Source: CAZUWH01 sp964624075
GTDB lineage: Bacteria; Pseudomonadota; Alphaproteobacteria; Rhodospirillales; Rhodospirillaceae
Reading direction: 5' to 3'
Assembly: GCA_964624075.1 (NCBI GenBank)
Contig: CAZUWH010000001.1
Coordinates: 124,001 to 188,000 of the forward strand
DNA length: 64,000 nt
Shown here: piece by piece, positions 52,445-60,683 of the stretch
Layout of the letters: each line of letters opens with the position of its first letter
Position numbering within the stretch: the first letter of the stretch is position 1
Program-made: the position numbers and the translations under genes
The notes under the pieces: model-generated
Databases searched by the model: none
Seen by the model: the letters and a program-made list of their open reading frames with translations, nothing else
Told to the model about the DNA's origin: nothing

Positions 52445-54040
52445 ATGATCATGCTGTTTGGTCCGTCGAAGGCCCTTGCGGAGCGTCTGCGCAGTCTCCA
52501 GGTTCATCTGAAGGCGGAAAATCCCCTTCTTCTGGATGTGGTGCCCACCTATCTGAAGATGGACAGGATTCTTTACCGCCTCGGGCTCTTGAGTCGGGAT
52601 GAATCCCTTGCCACTCGAATTCCATGGTGGCCCTTGATCAGTGTTCTTGGAACATTCTCGTCGGGCAAGTCCACTTTCATCAACACCTACATCGGTGAAT
52701 CCCTGCAGGTCACTGGGAATCAGGCGGTCGATGACAAGTTCACGGTTATCTGTTATGGGGCAGGCGAGAGCCGGGTTCTGCCCGGGACGGCCCTGGATGC
52801 GGATCCCCGTTTTCCGTTCTATCGCATGAGCGAGGAAATCGAGCAGGTTGCCCCCGGCGAGGGACGACGGATCGATACCTACCTTCAGCTGAAGACGACT
52901 ATCCAACCTTCCCAGAGCGGCAAGATCATCATCGATTCCCCTGGATTTGATGCTGATGATCAACGTCGTTCCACCTTGCGCCTGACTCACCATATTATTG
53001 ATCTGTCTGACCTGGTGCTGGTGTTTTTTGATGCCCGCCATCCTGAACCGGGCGCCATGCAGGATACTTTGCAGCATCTCGTGGCCAAGACCGTCCGCCG
53101 TCCTGACGCCAGCAAGTTCCTCTACATTCTGAACCAGATTGATACCACGGCACAGGAAGATAATCCAGAGCAGGTGGTTGGTGCTTGGCAGCGTGCCATC
53201 GCCCAGGCCGGCCTAGTTTCGGGACGTTTCTATTGCATATACAACCCCAAGGTGGCCATTCCCATTGCTGATTCTAGCTTGTGCAAGCGCTTCGAAAGCA
53301 AGCGCGATCAGGATCTAGCGGAGATTTACGGCCGGATGAGCGAAGTTGAGGTTCAGCGCCGTTATCGTATCGTGAGCGTGCTTGAAGCCGTTGCCAATGA
53401 AATTGAACAGGAAATGATCCCAACCTTGCAAACCGCCCTGCAACGTTGGCGCAAGTTGGCTCTGATCGGCGATGCCGTTGTCATGGTGATCGCAGGGGGA
53501 GTCATCGGCATGCTCGCTCACCTACTTGGCCTCACCGGGCTGGAAGCCGTGCAGCAATGGGTGGATGCGAATCGGTTCGAGGCCGTGGCCATTGGAACCG
53601 TGCTGATGGCTGTCGTTATCTCCAGCCATTATACGCTCCGGGATTGGGCGGCGCGTCATATCACGACACAGCTGCCAGAACGTGCCGGTCCGTTTGACCT
53701 CGGGCTGCGCATGGCATTCGCGCGCAATGTCCGGTTTATACGTTCCTTGTTGCAGACGACACCAGCTGGCTGGAACCGTCGCACCCGTCGGCAGCTTAGA
53801 AATCTGCGCAGGGCTGCGGCTACCCATATTCAGCATCTGAACGACCTCTATACGGATCCGTCGGGTCACCGTGCCAGGATCGAGCCGGTGATGGGAAACG
53901 AAAGCAGGACTGGGAAGGCCGCGGACCCGATGATCTCTGTGGCGGCATCCGTTCCCCTTTCCGTTGCATCGGTTTTTTCAGGGGAAGCTATGCCGGCGTC
54001 TGGTCAGAATGTCGTAAACGATAGCGCAAAAACCGGTTGA
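52445..54040 (+). CDS. Dynamin-like GTPase with two C-terminal membrane segments
   Basis: A large GTPase of the dynamin superfamily, 531 residues from this start. G1 is LGTFSSGKST, the switch-I Thr lies in DDKFTVI, G3 is IDSPGFD (about residues 165-171) and G4 is NQID. It then has a helical region and two hydrophobic hairpin segments (VVMVIAGGVIGMLAHLLG and VAIGTVLMAVVISSH, about 375-430), a basic region and a low-complexity tail. Bacterial dynamin-like proteins bind and remodel membranes. The ATG at 52445 follows GAGG; in-frame ATGs at 52343, 52424 and 52451 are possible. The 280 bases upstream hold no gene. Its position beside ParA and a TPR scaffold suggests a common role. Confidence 0.88.
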   Translation: MIMLFGPSKALAERLRSLQVHLKAENPLLLDVVPTYLKMDRILYRLGLLSRDESLATRIPWWPLISVLGTFSSGKSTFINTYIGESLQVTGNQAVDDKFTVICYGAGESRVLPGTALDADPRFPFYRMSEEIEQVAPGEGRRIDTYLQLKTTIQPSQSGKIIIDSPGFDADDQRRSTLRLTHHIIDLSDLVLVFFDARHPEPGAMQDTLQHLVAKTVRRPDASKFLYILNQIDTTAQEDNPEQVVGAWQRAIAQAGLVSGRFYCIYNPKVAIPIADSSLCKRFESKRDQDLAEIYGRMSEVEVQRRYRIVSVLEAVANEIEQEMIPTLQTALQRWRKLALIGDAVVMVIAGGVIGMLAHLLGLTGLEAVQQWVDANRFEAVAIGTVLMAVVISSHYTLRDWAARHITTQLPERAGPFDLGLRMAFARNVRFIRSLLQTTPAGWNRRTRRQLRNLRRAAATHIQHLNDLYTDPSGHRARIEPVMGNESRTGKAADPMISVAASVPLSVASVFSGEAMPASGQNVVNDSAKTG

Positions 54041-54112
54041 TCCGCACGATGTAGATAAGAGGGCCGCCAGTTCCCGGAATCCAGGGCCACGTTGGATTGG
54101 CAGGATGGGTAC

Positions 54113-54450
54113 TACTGATCAACCACAAGGGCGCGCTTCAAACCGTGTTTCTGTGTGAGTTGGAGTGACAACACGGCGTTGTCCAGGGTGTTGCGGGCGT
54201 GCGCGGTTCAAGAAGGGTGACCGAGGCTGGCACGCCGGTCATTCTGGCAAGGGTTGCCATGGTCTCGGCCTCGCTGACGGAATGGGTAACGGGTCTGCCA
54301 CTCAGCAGGAGGCGGGCAATCCTACCTTTCTTGTACAGCCAGACGGCATAGGTGATGCGGCGATGCAACGCCATACTGGGGGTGCCGTCCCCGGATGGAC
54401 ATGGCCCCCCCCAGCACGACGGCAACCGGCCAGGTTTCATTCTCTCCGTT
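54113..54450 (-). pseudogene. Decayed DUF218/YdcF-like protein
   Basis: On the minus strand, VAVVLGGA (about 54435-54412), then MALHRRITYAVWLYKKGRIARLLLSG, SVSEAETMATLARMTGVPASVTLLEP, and in another frame RTRNTLDNAVLSLQLTQKHGLKRALVV before a stop near 54115. This is the N-terminal half of a DUF218 (YdcF/SanA) protein, a family implicated in envelope integrity. At least two frameshifts and a truncated C-terminus show it is dead. Confidence 0.75.
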
Positions 54451-54583
54451 TATGGCAGGATTGTATGATCTCAAGGCAGTTTTCACCAGTGGTTGCCAGT
54501 CCTGATTTATACACTTGTTAAACTTGTCCTGGACTGGCCAAAAAATCGAGTATATCTTGCCTCCTCTTGCCGTCTCTTGATGA

Positions 54584-55206
54584 ATGGATCTGGTCTCGAT
54601 CGTGATAACCATCAACCATCTAACACTTTCGCGCGACAAAACAGTGATCAGCCATGATCACCAGGGAGACCACCTGCTGGAGATTCGCAGCAACCGGACG
54701 GCCTTTGTCCTCTCTCAGGGAGGCATTATCGAGCACATGACCGTGCGGGGGGGGCATACGCTGGCTGGTACCGTGCGCATGACGGTTATCATGATCAACG
54801 CCTTTCTGTGTCACGAAGCTGTCTTTCGCGAATCGGTGCCGTCTGATTTTCTGGCTGCCTGGCAGCGTATCGCGTCACCGTACGAGGATACTTATCTCTT
54901 GCCCCCAATTTGGTATCGGTGCACGTCAACGGGCTACCCTATTTCGATACCATCATCCAGGAAACGGATCAGCAAACGGCCGAGCGGACCTTGGCGATGT
55001 GGGAAATCATCGATGCCATCGAGAAGCTTGCCAAGGGAGGGGAGCTGTCGGAGTTCCTCATTCGTGAGGCCGTGAACAAAGCCATCCCAGGCCGTTCAGT
55101 GCATCATGCGACCCAGACGCCCTGTGCTGACCGAAATCCAGGTGGGCAACGAAATGTGCTACCCTGGAACGGGACGGGGAGAGGACTAAACGGTCGGTTT
55201 CGTTGA
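54584..55206 (+). pseudogene. Unrecognised gene split by a one-base frameshift
   Basis: I do not recognise the family. The first part (54584 to about 54910) reads LEIRSNRTAFVLSQGGIIEHMTVRGG and ESVPSDFLAAWQRIASPYEDTYLLPP. The continuation in the next frame reads LVSVHVNGLPYFDTIIQETDQQ and RTLAMWEIIDAIEKLAKGGELSEFL. A single missing base near 54910 would join them into one protein of about 200 residues with plausible alpha/beta composition. The final 35 residues look like noncoding read-through. Either a recently broken gene or a sequence error. Confidence 0.5.
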
Positions 55207-55775
55207 CGGTGATGACTGACAAGACACCCATCCTAGCCACGGCCCTACTTTTTGCGGCCGCCGACATCATCGAACTCACGAACCTGGCTGATTTTATCAA
55301 TCATATCAACCGTAGAGAGAATTAGAAATCCACATCGCCTGATATTTCCATCGCCCAGATTCTGGCCACCACGAACCGGCGTAAGTACCTTCTGGATTAT
55401 TATGCACGGCTTTGAAAAGGCTTATGTGGTGCGTTACCGGCCCGATCGGCCCGGCTGCCTTGACAGCATGCCTTCTGCTGCCGTGCGGCGGTAGGCACAA
55501 AAATCAAAAGCACGGTATGTCAGAATATCGGCAAGGCTGTTTTGATTGATCCATTGTCTTCGGCGCGGTACACCAGGGGCAGAATTTGGAGAGGCGGCTT
55601 TCGGTTCCCATCTCCATGGAGGAAGGGGACCGAAAGGGAAGGTGTTGCATGGAAAGGGTATCGTGTCGGCAGGATGCGTTTCTTTCCACCGGGTAACCCC
55701 TTCAGGCAACCTGCTGTCAATAACAGGGTGGAAAATGCCTGGTCCAGTAGCATTGTTGAATGAACGGGAGCTTCC
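55207..55775. other. Long region upstream of ilvI
   Basis: About 570 bases with no recognisable gene. A 37-codon frame at 55212-55325 (MTDKTPILATALLFAAAD...) has no good ribosome-binding site and is probably chance. I looked for a branched-chain-amino-acid leader peptide and attenuator before ilvI and found no Leu/Ile/Val-rich short frame followed by alternative hairpins. Confidence 0.4.
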
Positions 55776-57539
55776 ATGACCCAGGAACAGTTGAACGGCT
55801 CGCAAATCCTTCTCAGAGCGCTCGCCGATCAGGGCGTAGACGTCGTGTTCGGCTATCCTGGTGGAGTGGTCCTGCCACTTTACGATGAGCTATTCAAGCA
55901 GAATGCCGTTCGCCACGTTCTGGTCCGGCACGAGCAGGGTGCAGTCCATGCGGCGGAAGGCTATGCCCGCTCGACCGGCAAGGTGGGGGTGGTTCTGGTA
56001 ACATCGGGGCCGGGTGCGACCAATACCGTCACCGGTTTGACCGACGCTCTTTTGGATTCAACGCCGATTGTCTGTCTGACTGGTCAGGTGCCGACGCATC
56101 TGATTGGCAACGACGCCTTTCAGGAAGCCGATATAACTGGTATCACGCGTGCCTGCACAAAGCACAACTATCTGGTCAAGGATATCAACCGGCTGGCCTA
56201 TACCTTGCATGAGGCCTTCTACGTAGCTCGTAGCGGTAGGCCTGGTCCGATTCTGGTTGACTTGCCGAAAGACGTCCTGACCGCATTCGGGCCTTATCTG
56301 CCACCCCAGGCCGTGCACCACAAATCCTATCGCCCCCGGACCAAGGGTGATCCCGTGGCCATTACAGAGGCGGTGCGTTTGATGGCACAGGCACGCCGGC
56401 CTTTGTTCTATTGTGGCGGCGGGGTCATCAATTCCGGACCGCAAGCGGCGGAACGGCTCACGCAGCTTGCCCACACCACCGGCTTCCCGGTCACGCTCAC
56501 GCTGATGGGACTTGGTGCTGTGCCGGCTGGCGACCCCCACTTTCTTGGCATGGTCGGCATGCATGGCACCTATGAAGCCAACATGGCGATGCATGACTGT
56601 GACCTGATGCTGTGCATCGGTGCCCGCTTCGATGACCGTGTCACCGGCAAGGTGTCGGCCTTCTCACCCCATTCGCAGAAGGTGCATGTCGATATCGACC
56701 CCTCTTCCATCAACAAGAACGTGATCGTGGATCTCCCAATCGTTGGCGATGTGGGAACGGTTCTGGAAGACATGCTGCGGGAGTGGCAGGCTCTTGTGCT
56801 GCGGCCGGACCGTTCGCTCCTCGCACCATGGTGGGATCAGATTGAAACATGGCGCGCGCTCCAGTGCCTCAAGTTCGAGACGACCGACCGGGTCATCAGA
56901 CCACAGCGCGTGATCCGCAGTCTGTATGCTGCAACCCGTGGTCGTGAGGTCTACGTGTGTACTGAAGTCGGTCAGCACCAGATGTGGGCTGCCCAGCACT
57001 TCGGTTTCGACGCGCCGCGACGATGGATGACTTCAGGAGGGCTTGGCACCATGGGATTCGGCCTGCCGGCGGCAATCGGTGTGCAGGTGGCGCATCCTGA
57101 CGCGCTTGTCATCGATATTGCGGGCGAGGCCTCGATCATGATGAACATCCAGGAAATGGCCACGGCTGTTCAACATCGCCTGCCAGTCAAGGTTTTCGTC
57201 GTAAACAACCGCTACATGGGTATGGTCCGGCAGTGGCAGGAACTGTTGTACGGCGGACGGTATTCGGAAAGTTATTCGTCGACTCTGCCCGATTTCGTCA
57301 AGCTGGCAGAGGCGTTCGGGTGGACGGGATTCAAGGTGGAGAAAGCTGCCGTTCTGGATGAAGTGATCCAGACTGCCCTGGATACGCCGGGGCCGGTTAT
57401 TGTTGACGTCATCGTGGATTCGTCTGAAAATTGCTTCCCCATGATTCCCGCCGGGGCAGCGCATAACGAAATTCTGCTGGGGCCGGCCGATGAAACCAGC
57501 CGGGAACCGGGCAGCGAGGAGGGAATGGTGCTGATTTGA
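55776..57539 (+). CDS. ilvI: Acetolactate synthase, large subunit
   Basis: Thiamine-diphosphate enzyme that forms acetolactate or acetohydroxybutyrate, the first common step to valine, leucine and isoleucine. The 587-residue protein has the cofactor-activating E53 in RHEQGAVHAAEGYAR, SGPGATNTVTG, QADITGITRACTKHN-type FAD domain motifs, and the ThDP/Mg motif IAGEASIMMNIQE ending KVFVVNN. The common GDGS is GEAS here, a variant I associate with alphaproteobacterial enzymes. It precedes ilvH and ilvC on the same strand. Confidence 0.96.
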   Translation: MTQEQLNGSQILLRALADQGVDVVFGYPGGVVLPLYDELFKQNAVRHVLVRHEQGAVHAAEGYARSTGKVGVVLVTSGPGATNTVTGLTDALLDSTPIVCLTGQVPTHLIGNDAFQEADITGITRACTKHNYLVKDINRLAYTLHEAFYVARSGRPGPILVDLPKDVLTAFGPYLPPQAVHHKSYRPRTKGDPVAITEAVRLMAQARRPLFYCGGGVINSGPQAAERLTQLAHTTGFPVTLTLMGLGAVPAGDPHFLGMVGMHGTYEANMAMHDCDLMLCIGARFDDRVTGKVSAFSPHSQKVHVDIDPSSINKNVIVDLPIVGDVGTVLEDMLREWQALVLRPDRSLLAPWWDQIETWRALQCLKFETTDRVIRPQRVIRSLYAATRGREVYVCTEVGQHQMWAAQHFGFDAPRRWMTSGGLGTMGFGLPAAIGVQVAHPDALVIDIAGEASIMMNIQEMATAVQHRLPVKVFVVNNRYMGMVRQWQELLYGGRYSESYSSTLPDFVKLAEAFGWTGFKVEKAAVLDEVIQTALDTPGPVIVDVIVDSSENCFPMIPAGAAHNEILLGPADETSREPGSEEGMVLI

Positions 57540-57604
57540 ACCAGCGTCCCCCAGAAAGAATGGGGCGGGGGGGGGGCCATACCTCCCCGAAAGGTTGCTT
57601 CGTT

Positions 57605-57700
57605 GGACCTTTTGCAGAACTCACGGGAGCGCAGGTGTCCCCTCTTTGGCAGGCGGGCGGGGTGCCTACCCTCCTGGGAGGAGGCTTTTGCAAGAGGTCT
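57605..57700. repeat. Copy 2 of dispersed repeat family B
   Basis: Ends GGACCTTTTGCAGAAC and GGCTTTTGCAAGAGGTC, inverted to each other, enclose about 96 bases. The same ends bound 29916-30028. It lies between ilvI and ilvH, together with a run of ten G at about 57568. Since the two genes should be expressed together, transcription must pass through the element. Confidence 0.65.
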
Positions 57701-57731
57701 GTTGTCCGGGGAGTCTGCGGAAAAGCTGAAA

Positions 57732-58247
57732 ATGACGACGATGGCAAGACAAGAGGCACGGCATACCATCTCCGTGCTGGTGGACAACGAGGCCGGTGTG
57801 CTCGCGCGGGTCATCGGTCTGTTTTCCGGGCGCGGCTATAACATCGAAAGCCTGACGGTGGCAGAGGTGAACCCGCGCGACAAGCTGTCGCGCATCACCA
57901 TTGTCACCCTCGGCACGCCGATGATTATCGAACAAATCAAGGCGCAGCTCCGCAGGCTCGTGCCGGTGCAGAAGGTTTCCGACCTGACCGCCGAAGGTCC
58001 CTATGTCGAACGGGAACTAGCCCTGGTCAAGGTGCGGGGAACAGGCGAGGCCAGACGGGAGGCCTTGCAGATTGCCGGCATCTTCCGCGCCCGGGTCGTG
58101 GACAGTACCAATGAATCATTCGTCTTCGAGATCATCGGCAATCCCGGCAAGCTTGATGCCTTCATCAACCTGGTGGAACCGCTCGGACTCATCGATGTTT
58201 CGCGCACGGGCGTGGTCGCCATCGCCCGCGGTAATCAGCCTTTGTGA
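57732..58247 (+). CDS. ilvH: Acetolactate synthase, small (regulatory) subunit
   Basis: The ACT-domain subunit that activates the catalytic subunit and gives valine feedback. The 171-residue protein starts TISVLVDNEAGVLARVIGLFSGRGYNIESLTVA (ACT domain) and has a C-terminal ALSS domain. The start at 57732 is the conserved one; the frame extends upstream into the repeat without a sensible sequence. The 192-base gap after ilvI is filled by the family B repeat. ilvC begins 19 bases downstream. Confidence 0.95.
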   Translation: MTTMARQEARHTISVLVDNEAGVLARVIGLFSGRGYNIESLTVAEVNPRDKLSRITIVTLGTPMIIEQIKAQLRRLVPVQKVSDLTAEGPYVERELALVKVRGTGEARREALQIAGIFRARVVDSTNESFVFEIIGNPGKLDAFINLVEPLGLIDVSRTGVVAIARGNQPL

Positions 58248-58266
58248 CAGTTTCTGGGGAAATACC

Positions 58267-59289
58267 ATGCGTGTCTATTACGACCGTGATGCCGATGTGA
58301 ATCTGATCAAGGGCAGAAAGGTGGCTGTCGTCGGCTATGGCAGCCAGGGGCATGCCCACGCCCTCAATCTGCGCGATTCCGGCGTTGGCGCGGTAGCCGT
58401 GGCCCTCCGCACTGGCTCAGCCTCGGCTCGGAAAGCGACCGCTGAGAATCTCACGGTTCTAAGTCCAACCGATGCGGCGCGCTGGGCTGACGTGATGATG
58501 ATTCTCGTGCCCGATGAACTGCAGGCTGATCTTTACCAGCAGGATATCAGACCAAACCTTCGTGAAGGCGCGGCCCTCGCCTTTGCCCACGGTCTCAACA
58601 TCCACTTCAATCTGGTCGAACCGCGTCCTGATTTGGATGTGTTCATGGTCGCGCCCAAAGGCCCTGGTCACACCGTCCGCGCCGAGTATCTGAAAGGGGG
58701 CGGCGTGCCGTGTCTGGTCGCCGTGGCGCAGAATGCCTCCGGTCAGGCCATGGAACTGGCCCTGTCTTATGCTTCGGCCATCGGCGGCGGACGCTCAGGA
58801 GTCATCGAAACGACGTTTCGCGAAGAGTGTGAAACCGATCTGTTTGGCGAACAGGTGGTGTTGTGTGGCGGCCTAACCAGCCTGATCCGGGCCGGTTTCG
58901 AGACCCTGGTCGAAGCGGGATATGCACCCGAGATGGCCTATTTCGAGTGCGTGCACGAGGTGAAACTGATCGTGGATCTAATCTACGAAGGGGGGCTTGC
59001 CAACATGCGCTATTCGGTGTCCAACACGGCCGAATACGGCGATTATGTGTCCGGTCCACGCGTTGTGCCGCCCGAGAAGACCAAGAAGGTCATGCGGCAG
59101 ATCCTCGAAGACATTCAGTCGGGCCGTTTTGTTCATGACTGGATGGCCGAATGCCGGGTCGGCCAGCCCTCTTTCAAGGCCCATCGCCGCCGCTGGGCCG
59201 AACATCCCCTGGAGGGGGTCGGCAACCGTCTGCGGGGCATGATGCCGTGGATCGGAACCGATCGCCTGGTGGACAGGAGCAAGAACTAA
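58267..59289 (+). CDS. ilvC: Ketol-acid reductoisomerase
   Basis: NADPH-dependent isomerisation and reduction of acetolactate, second common step of branched-chain synthesis. Class I enzyme of 340 residues: MRVYYDRDADVNLIKGRKVAVVGYGSQGHAHALNLRDSGV at the start (dinucleotide loop), MVAPKGPGHTVR, and the metal-binding ETTFREECETDLFGEQ and YFECVHEVKLI. It starts 19 bases after ilvH. The 59290-59658 interval after it contains a large inverted repeat but no gene. Confidence 0.97.
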   Translation: MRVYYDRDADVNLIKGRKVAVVGYGSQGHAHALNLRDSGVGAVAVALRTGSASARKATAENLTVLSPTDAARWADVMMILVPDELQADLYQQDIRPNLREGAALAFAHGLNIHFNLVEPRPDLDVFMVAPKGPGHTVRAEYLKGGGVPCLVAVAQNASGQAMELALSYASAIGGGRSGVIETTFREECETDLFGEQVVLCGGLTSLIRAGFETLVEAGYAPEMAYFECVHEVKLIVDLIYEGGLANMRYSVSNTAEYGDYVSGPRVVPPEKTKKVMRQILEDIQSGRFVHDWMAECRVGQPSFKAHRRRWAEHPLEGVGNRLRGMMPWIGTDRLVDRSKN

Positions 59290-59483
59290 AAGAAACATGT
59301 CGCGCGGTGAGGAAAGAACGCGGGCGCCTCAAGATACCCTATGCGTTCTTGCCGCCGTGCTACGATGCCTGCCTCCACACTGAACGGGAAAGCCCTTCCC
59401 CCTCACGTGGGTGATCGTGACGTGCAGACGATTAGGCCCCTTTGACTGAAGGAAGGACTCCCTCCTCCTGGACAGACATACTC

Positions 59484-59632
59484 CTTCCCCCTTGGATCGG
59501 GGGAGGGTTGGGGGGGGTGAAGGGGACGTTTAGTCGAGCGGTGAGGGGGCTTGTGGCGGTCACGCCGTCGAACCCGCGCGAGTAGACGGAACCATCATCC
59601 CCCCCCCAACCCTCCCCCGATCCAAGGGGGGA
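59484..59632. repeat. Large inverted repeat of two palindromic units between ilvC and bioB
   Basis: 59484-59519 (CTTCCCCCTTGGATCGGGGG, then AGGGTTGGGGGGGGTGA) and 59597-59632 are inverted copies of each other, about 35 bases with almost no mismatches, separated by 77 bases. Each unit is also self-complementary in its first 20 bases. Situated between two convergent operons (ilv on plus, bio on minus), it could terminate both. It belongs to the same family as the repeats at 14.1 and 18.7 kb. Confidence 0.75.
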
Positions 59633-59658
59633 GCTTCTGGCGGGGACAGGCTGTTCCC

Positions 59659-60639
59659 CTATTCCATCCCATCAGGCTTCAACCCCAGCTTGGCAAACAG
59701 CACCTGATCGGTCTCTGCGACGGGGTTGTCGGTGGTCAGCAGGCGATTACCATAAAAAATCGAGTTGGCGCCGGCAAAGAAGCCCAATGCCTGGGCCTCG
59801 TCACTCAAGGCGGTCCGTCCTGCCGACAGTCGGACCCGTGCGCCCGGCATCAGAAAACGGGCAACGGCAATGGTGCGCACCAGTTCCAGAGGTTCAGTCC
59901 GCTCGACGTCGGCAAGCGGCGTACCGGGAATGGGGACCAACATGTTGATGGGCACGCTTTCCGGTGGTGGTTGCAGGTTGGCAAGAGTCACCAGCATGGC
60001 CGCCCGATCGGTGCGACTCTCGCCCATGCCGATGATCCCTCCCGAGCACACCTTGAGCCCGGCTATGCGCACATTGTGCAGGGTATCCAAACGGTCCTGA
60101 AAGGTACGGGTGGAAATGACCTGGTCGTAGTACGCCTCTGACGTGTCGATGTTGTGGTTATAGTAATCGAGACCGGCCTTCTTCAACTGGGTGGCCTGGG
60201 CTGCCGTTATGAGACCAAGCGTCACGCAGCTTTCCAATCCCTCGTCTTTCACGGCGGTGATCATGTCAGCGATATGCGGCAGGTCACGGTCGCGCAACGT
60301 CCGCCAAGCCGCTCCCATGCACAGGCGACTCGACCCAGTCGCCTTGGCCTGGCGGGCGGCGGTGCGCACCTCGGCCGGATCCATCAGTTTGGTTGCTTCA
60401 ACGGGCGTATCGTAATGACCGCTCTGACCGCAATATTTGCAATCCTCGCCGCAGCCGCCGGTCTTGACCGAAAGCAGAGTGGACAACTGAACGGCATTCA
60501 CGTCCCAGTGACGACGATGCGTTTCATGCGCCCGGTGCAGAAGATCATTGAAGGGGAGTGCAAACAGCGCCAGGGCTGCTTCACTGGTCCATACCCGCTG
60601 GTGCGGGGAGGGGACGACGGATTCAGTCACATGGGTCAT
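59659..60639 (-). CDS. bioB: Biotin synthase
   Basis: Radical-SAM enzyme inserting sulfur into dethiobiotin. The 326-residue protein has the [4Fe-4S] cysteines C63, C67 and C70 (GGCGEDCKYCGQSGHY) and the second-cluster motifs CMGAAWR, CVTLGLI and YYNHNIDTSEAYY. An arginine near the end (RLSAGR) ligates the [2Fe-2S] cluster. It lies 44 bases downstream of bioA on the same strand and is the last gene of the biotin set. Confidence 0.97.
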   Translation of the reverse strand: MTHVTESVVPSPHQRVWTSEAALALFALPFNDLLHRAHETHRRHWDVNAVQLSTLLSVKTGGCGEDCKYCGQSGHYDTPVEATKLMDPAEVRTAARQAKATGSSRLCMGAAWRTLRDRDLPHIADMITAVKDEGLESCVTLGLITAAQATQLKKAGLDYYNHNIDTSEAYYDQVISTRTFQDRLDTLHNVRIAGLKVCSGGIIGMGESRTDRAAMLVTLANLQPPPESVPINMLVPIPGTPLADVERTEPLELVRTIAVARFLMPGARVRLSAGRTALSDEAQALGFFAGANSIFYGNRLLTTDNPVAETDQVLFAKLGLKPDGME

Positions 60640-60683
60640 AAGGATACGGGTCCCTTTCGTTGATTGGTGGATGACACGCGAGC

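Noticed and set aside
50180..54040. ParA plus dynamin-like protein as part of a magnetosome island
   Set aside because: No mam or mms gene (mamA, B, E, K, M, Q or similar) is present anywhere in the window.
55212..55325. 37-codon open frame as an ilv leader peptide or small gene
   Set aside because: It has no run of Leu, Ile or Val codons, no ribosome-binding site and no attenuator hairpins after it.
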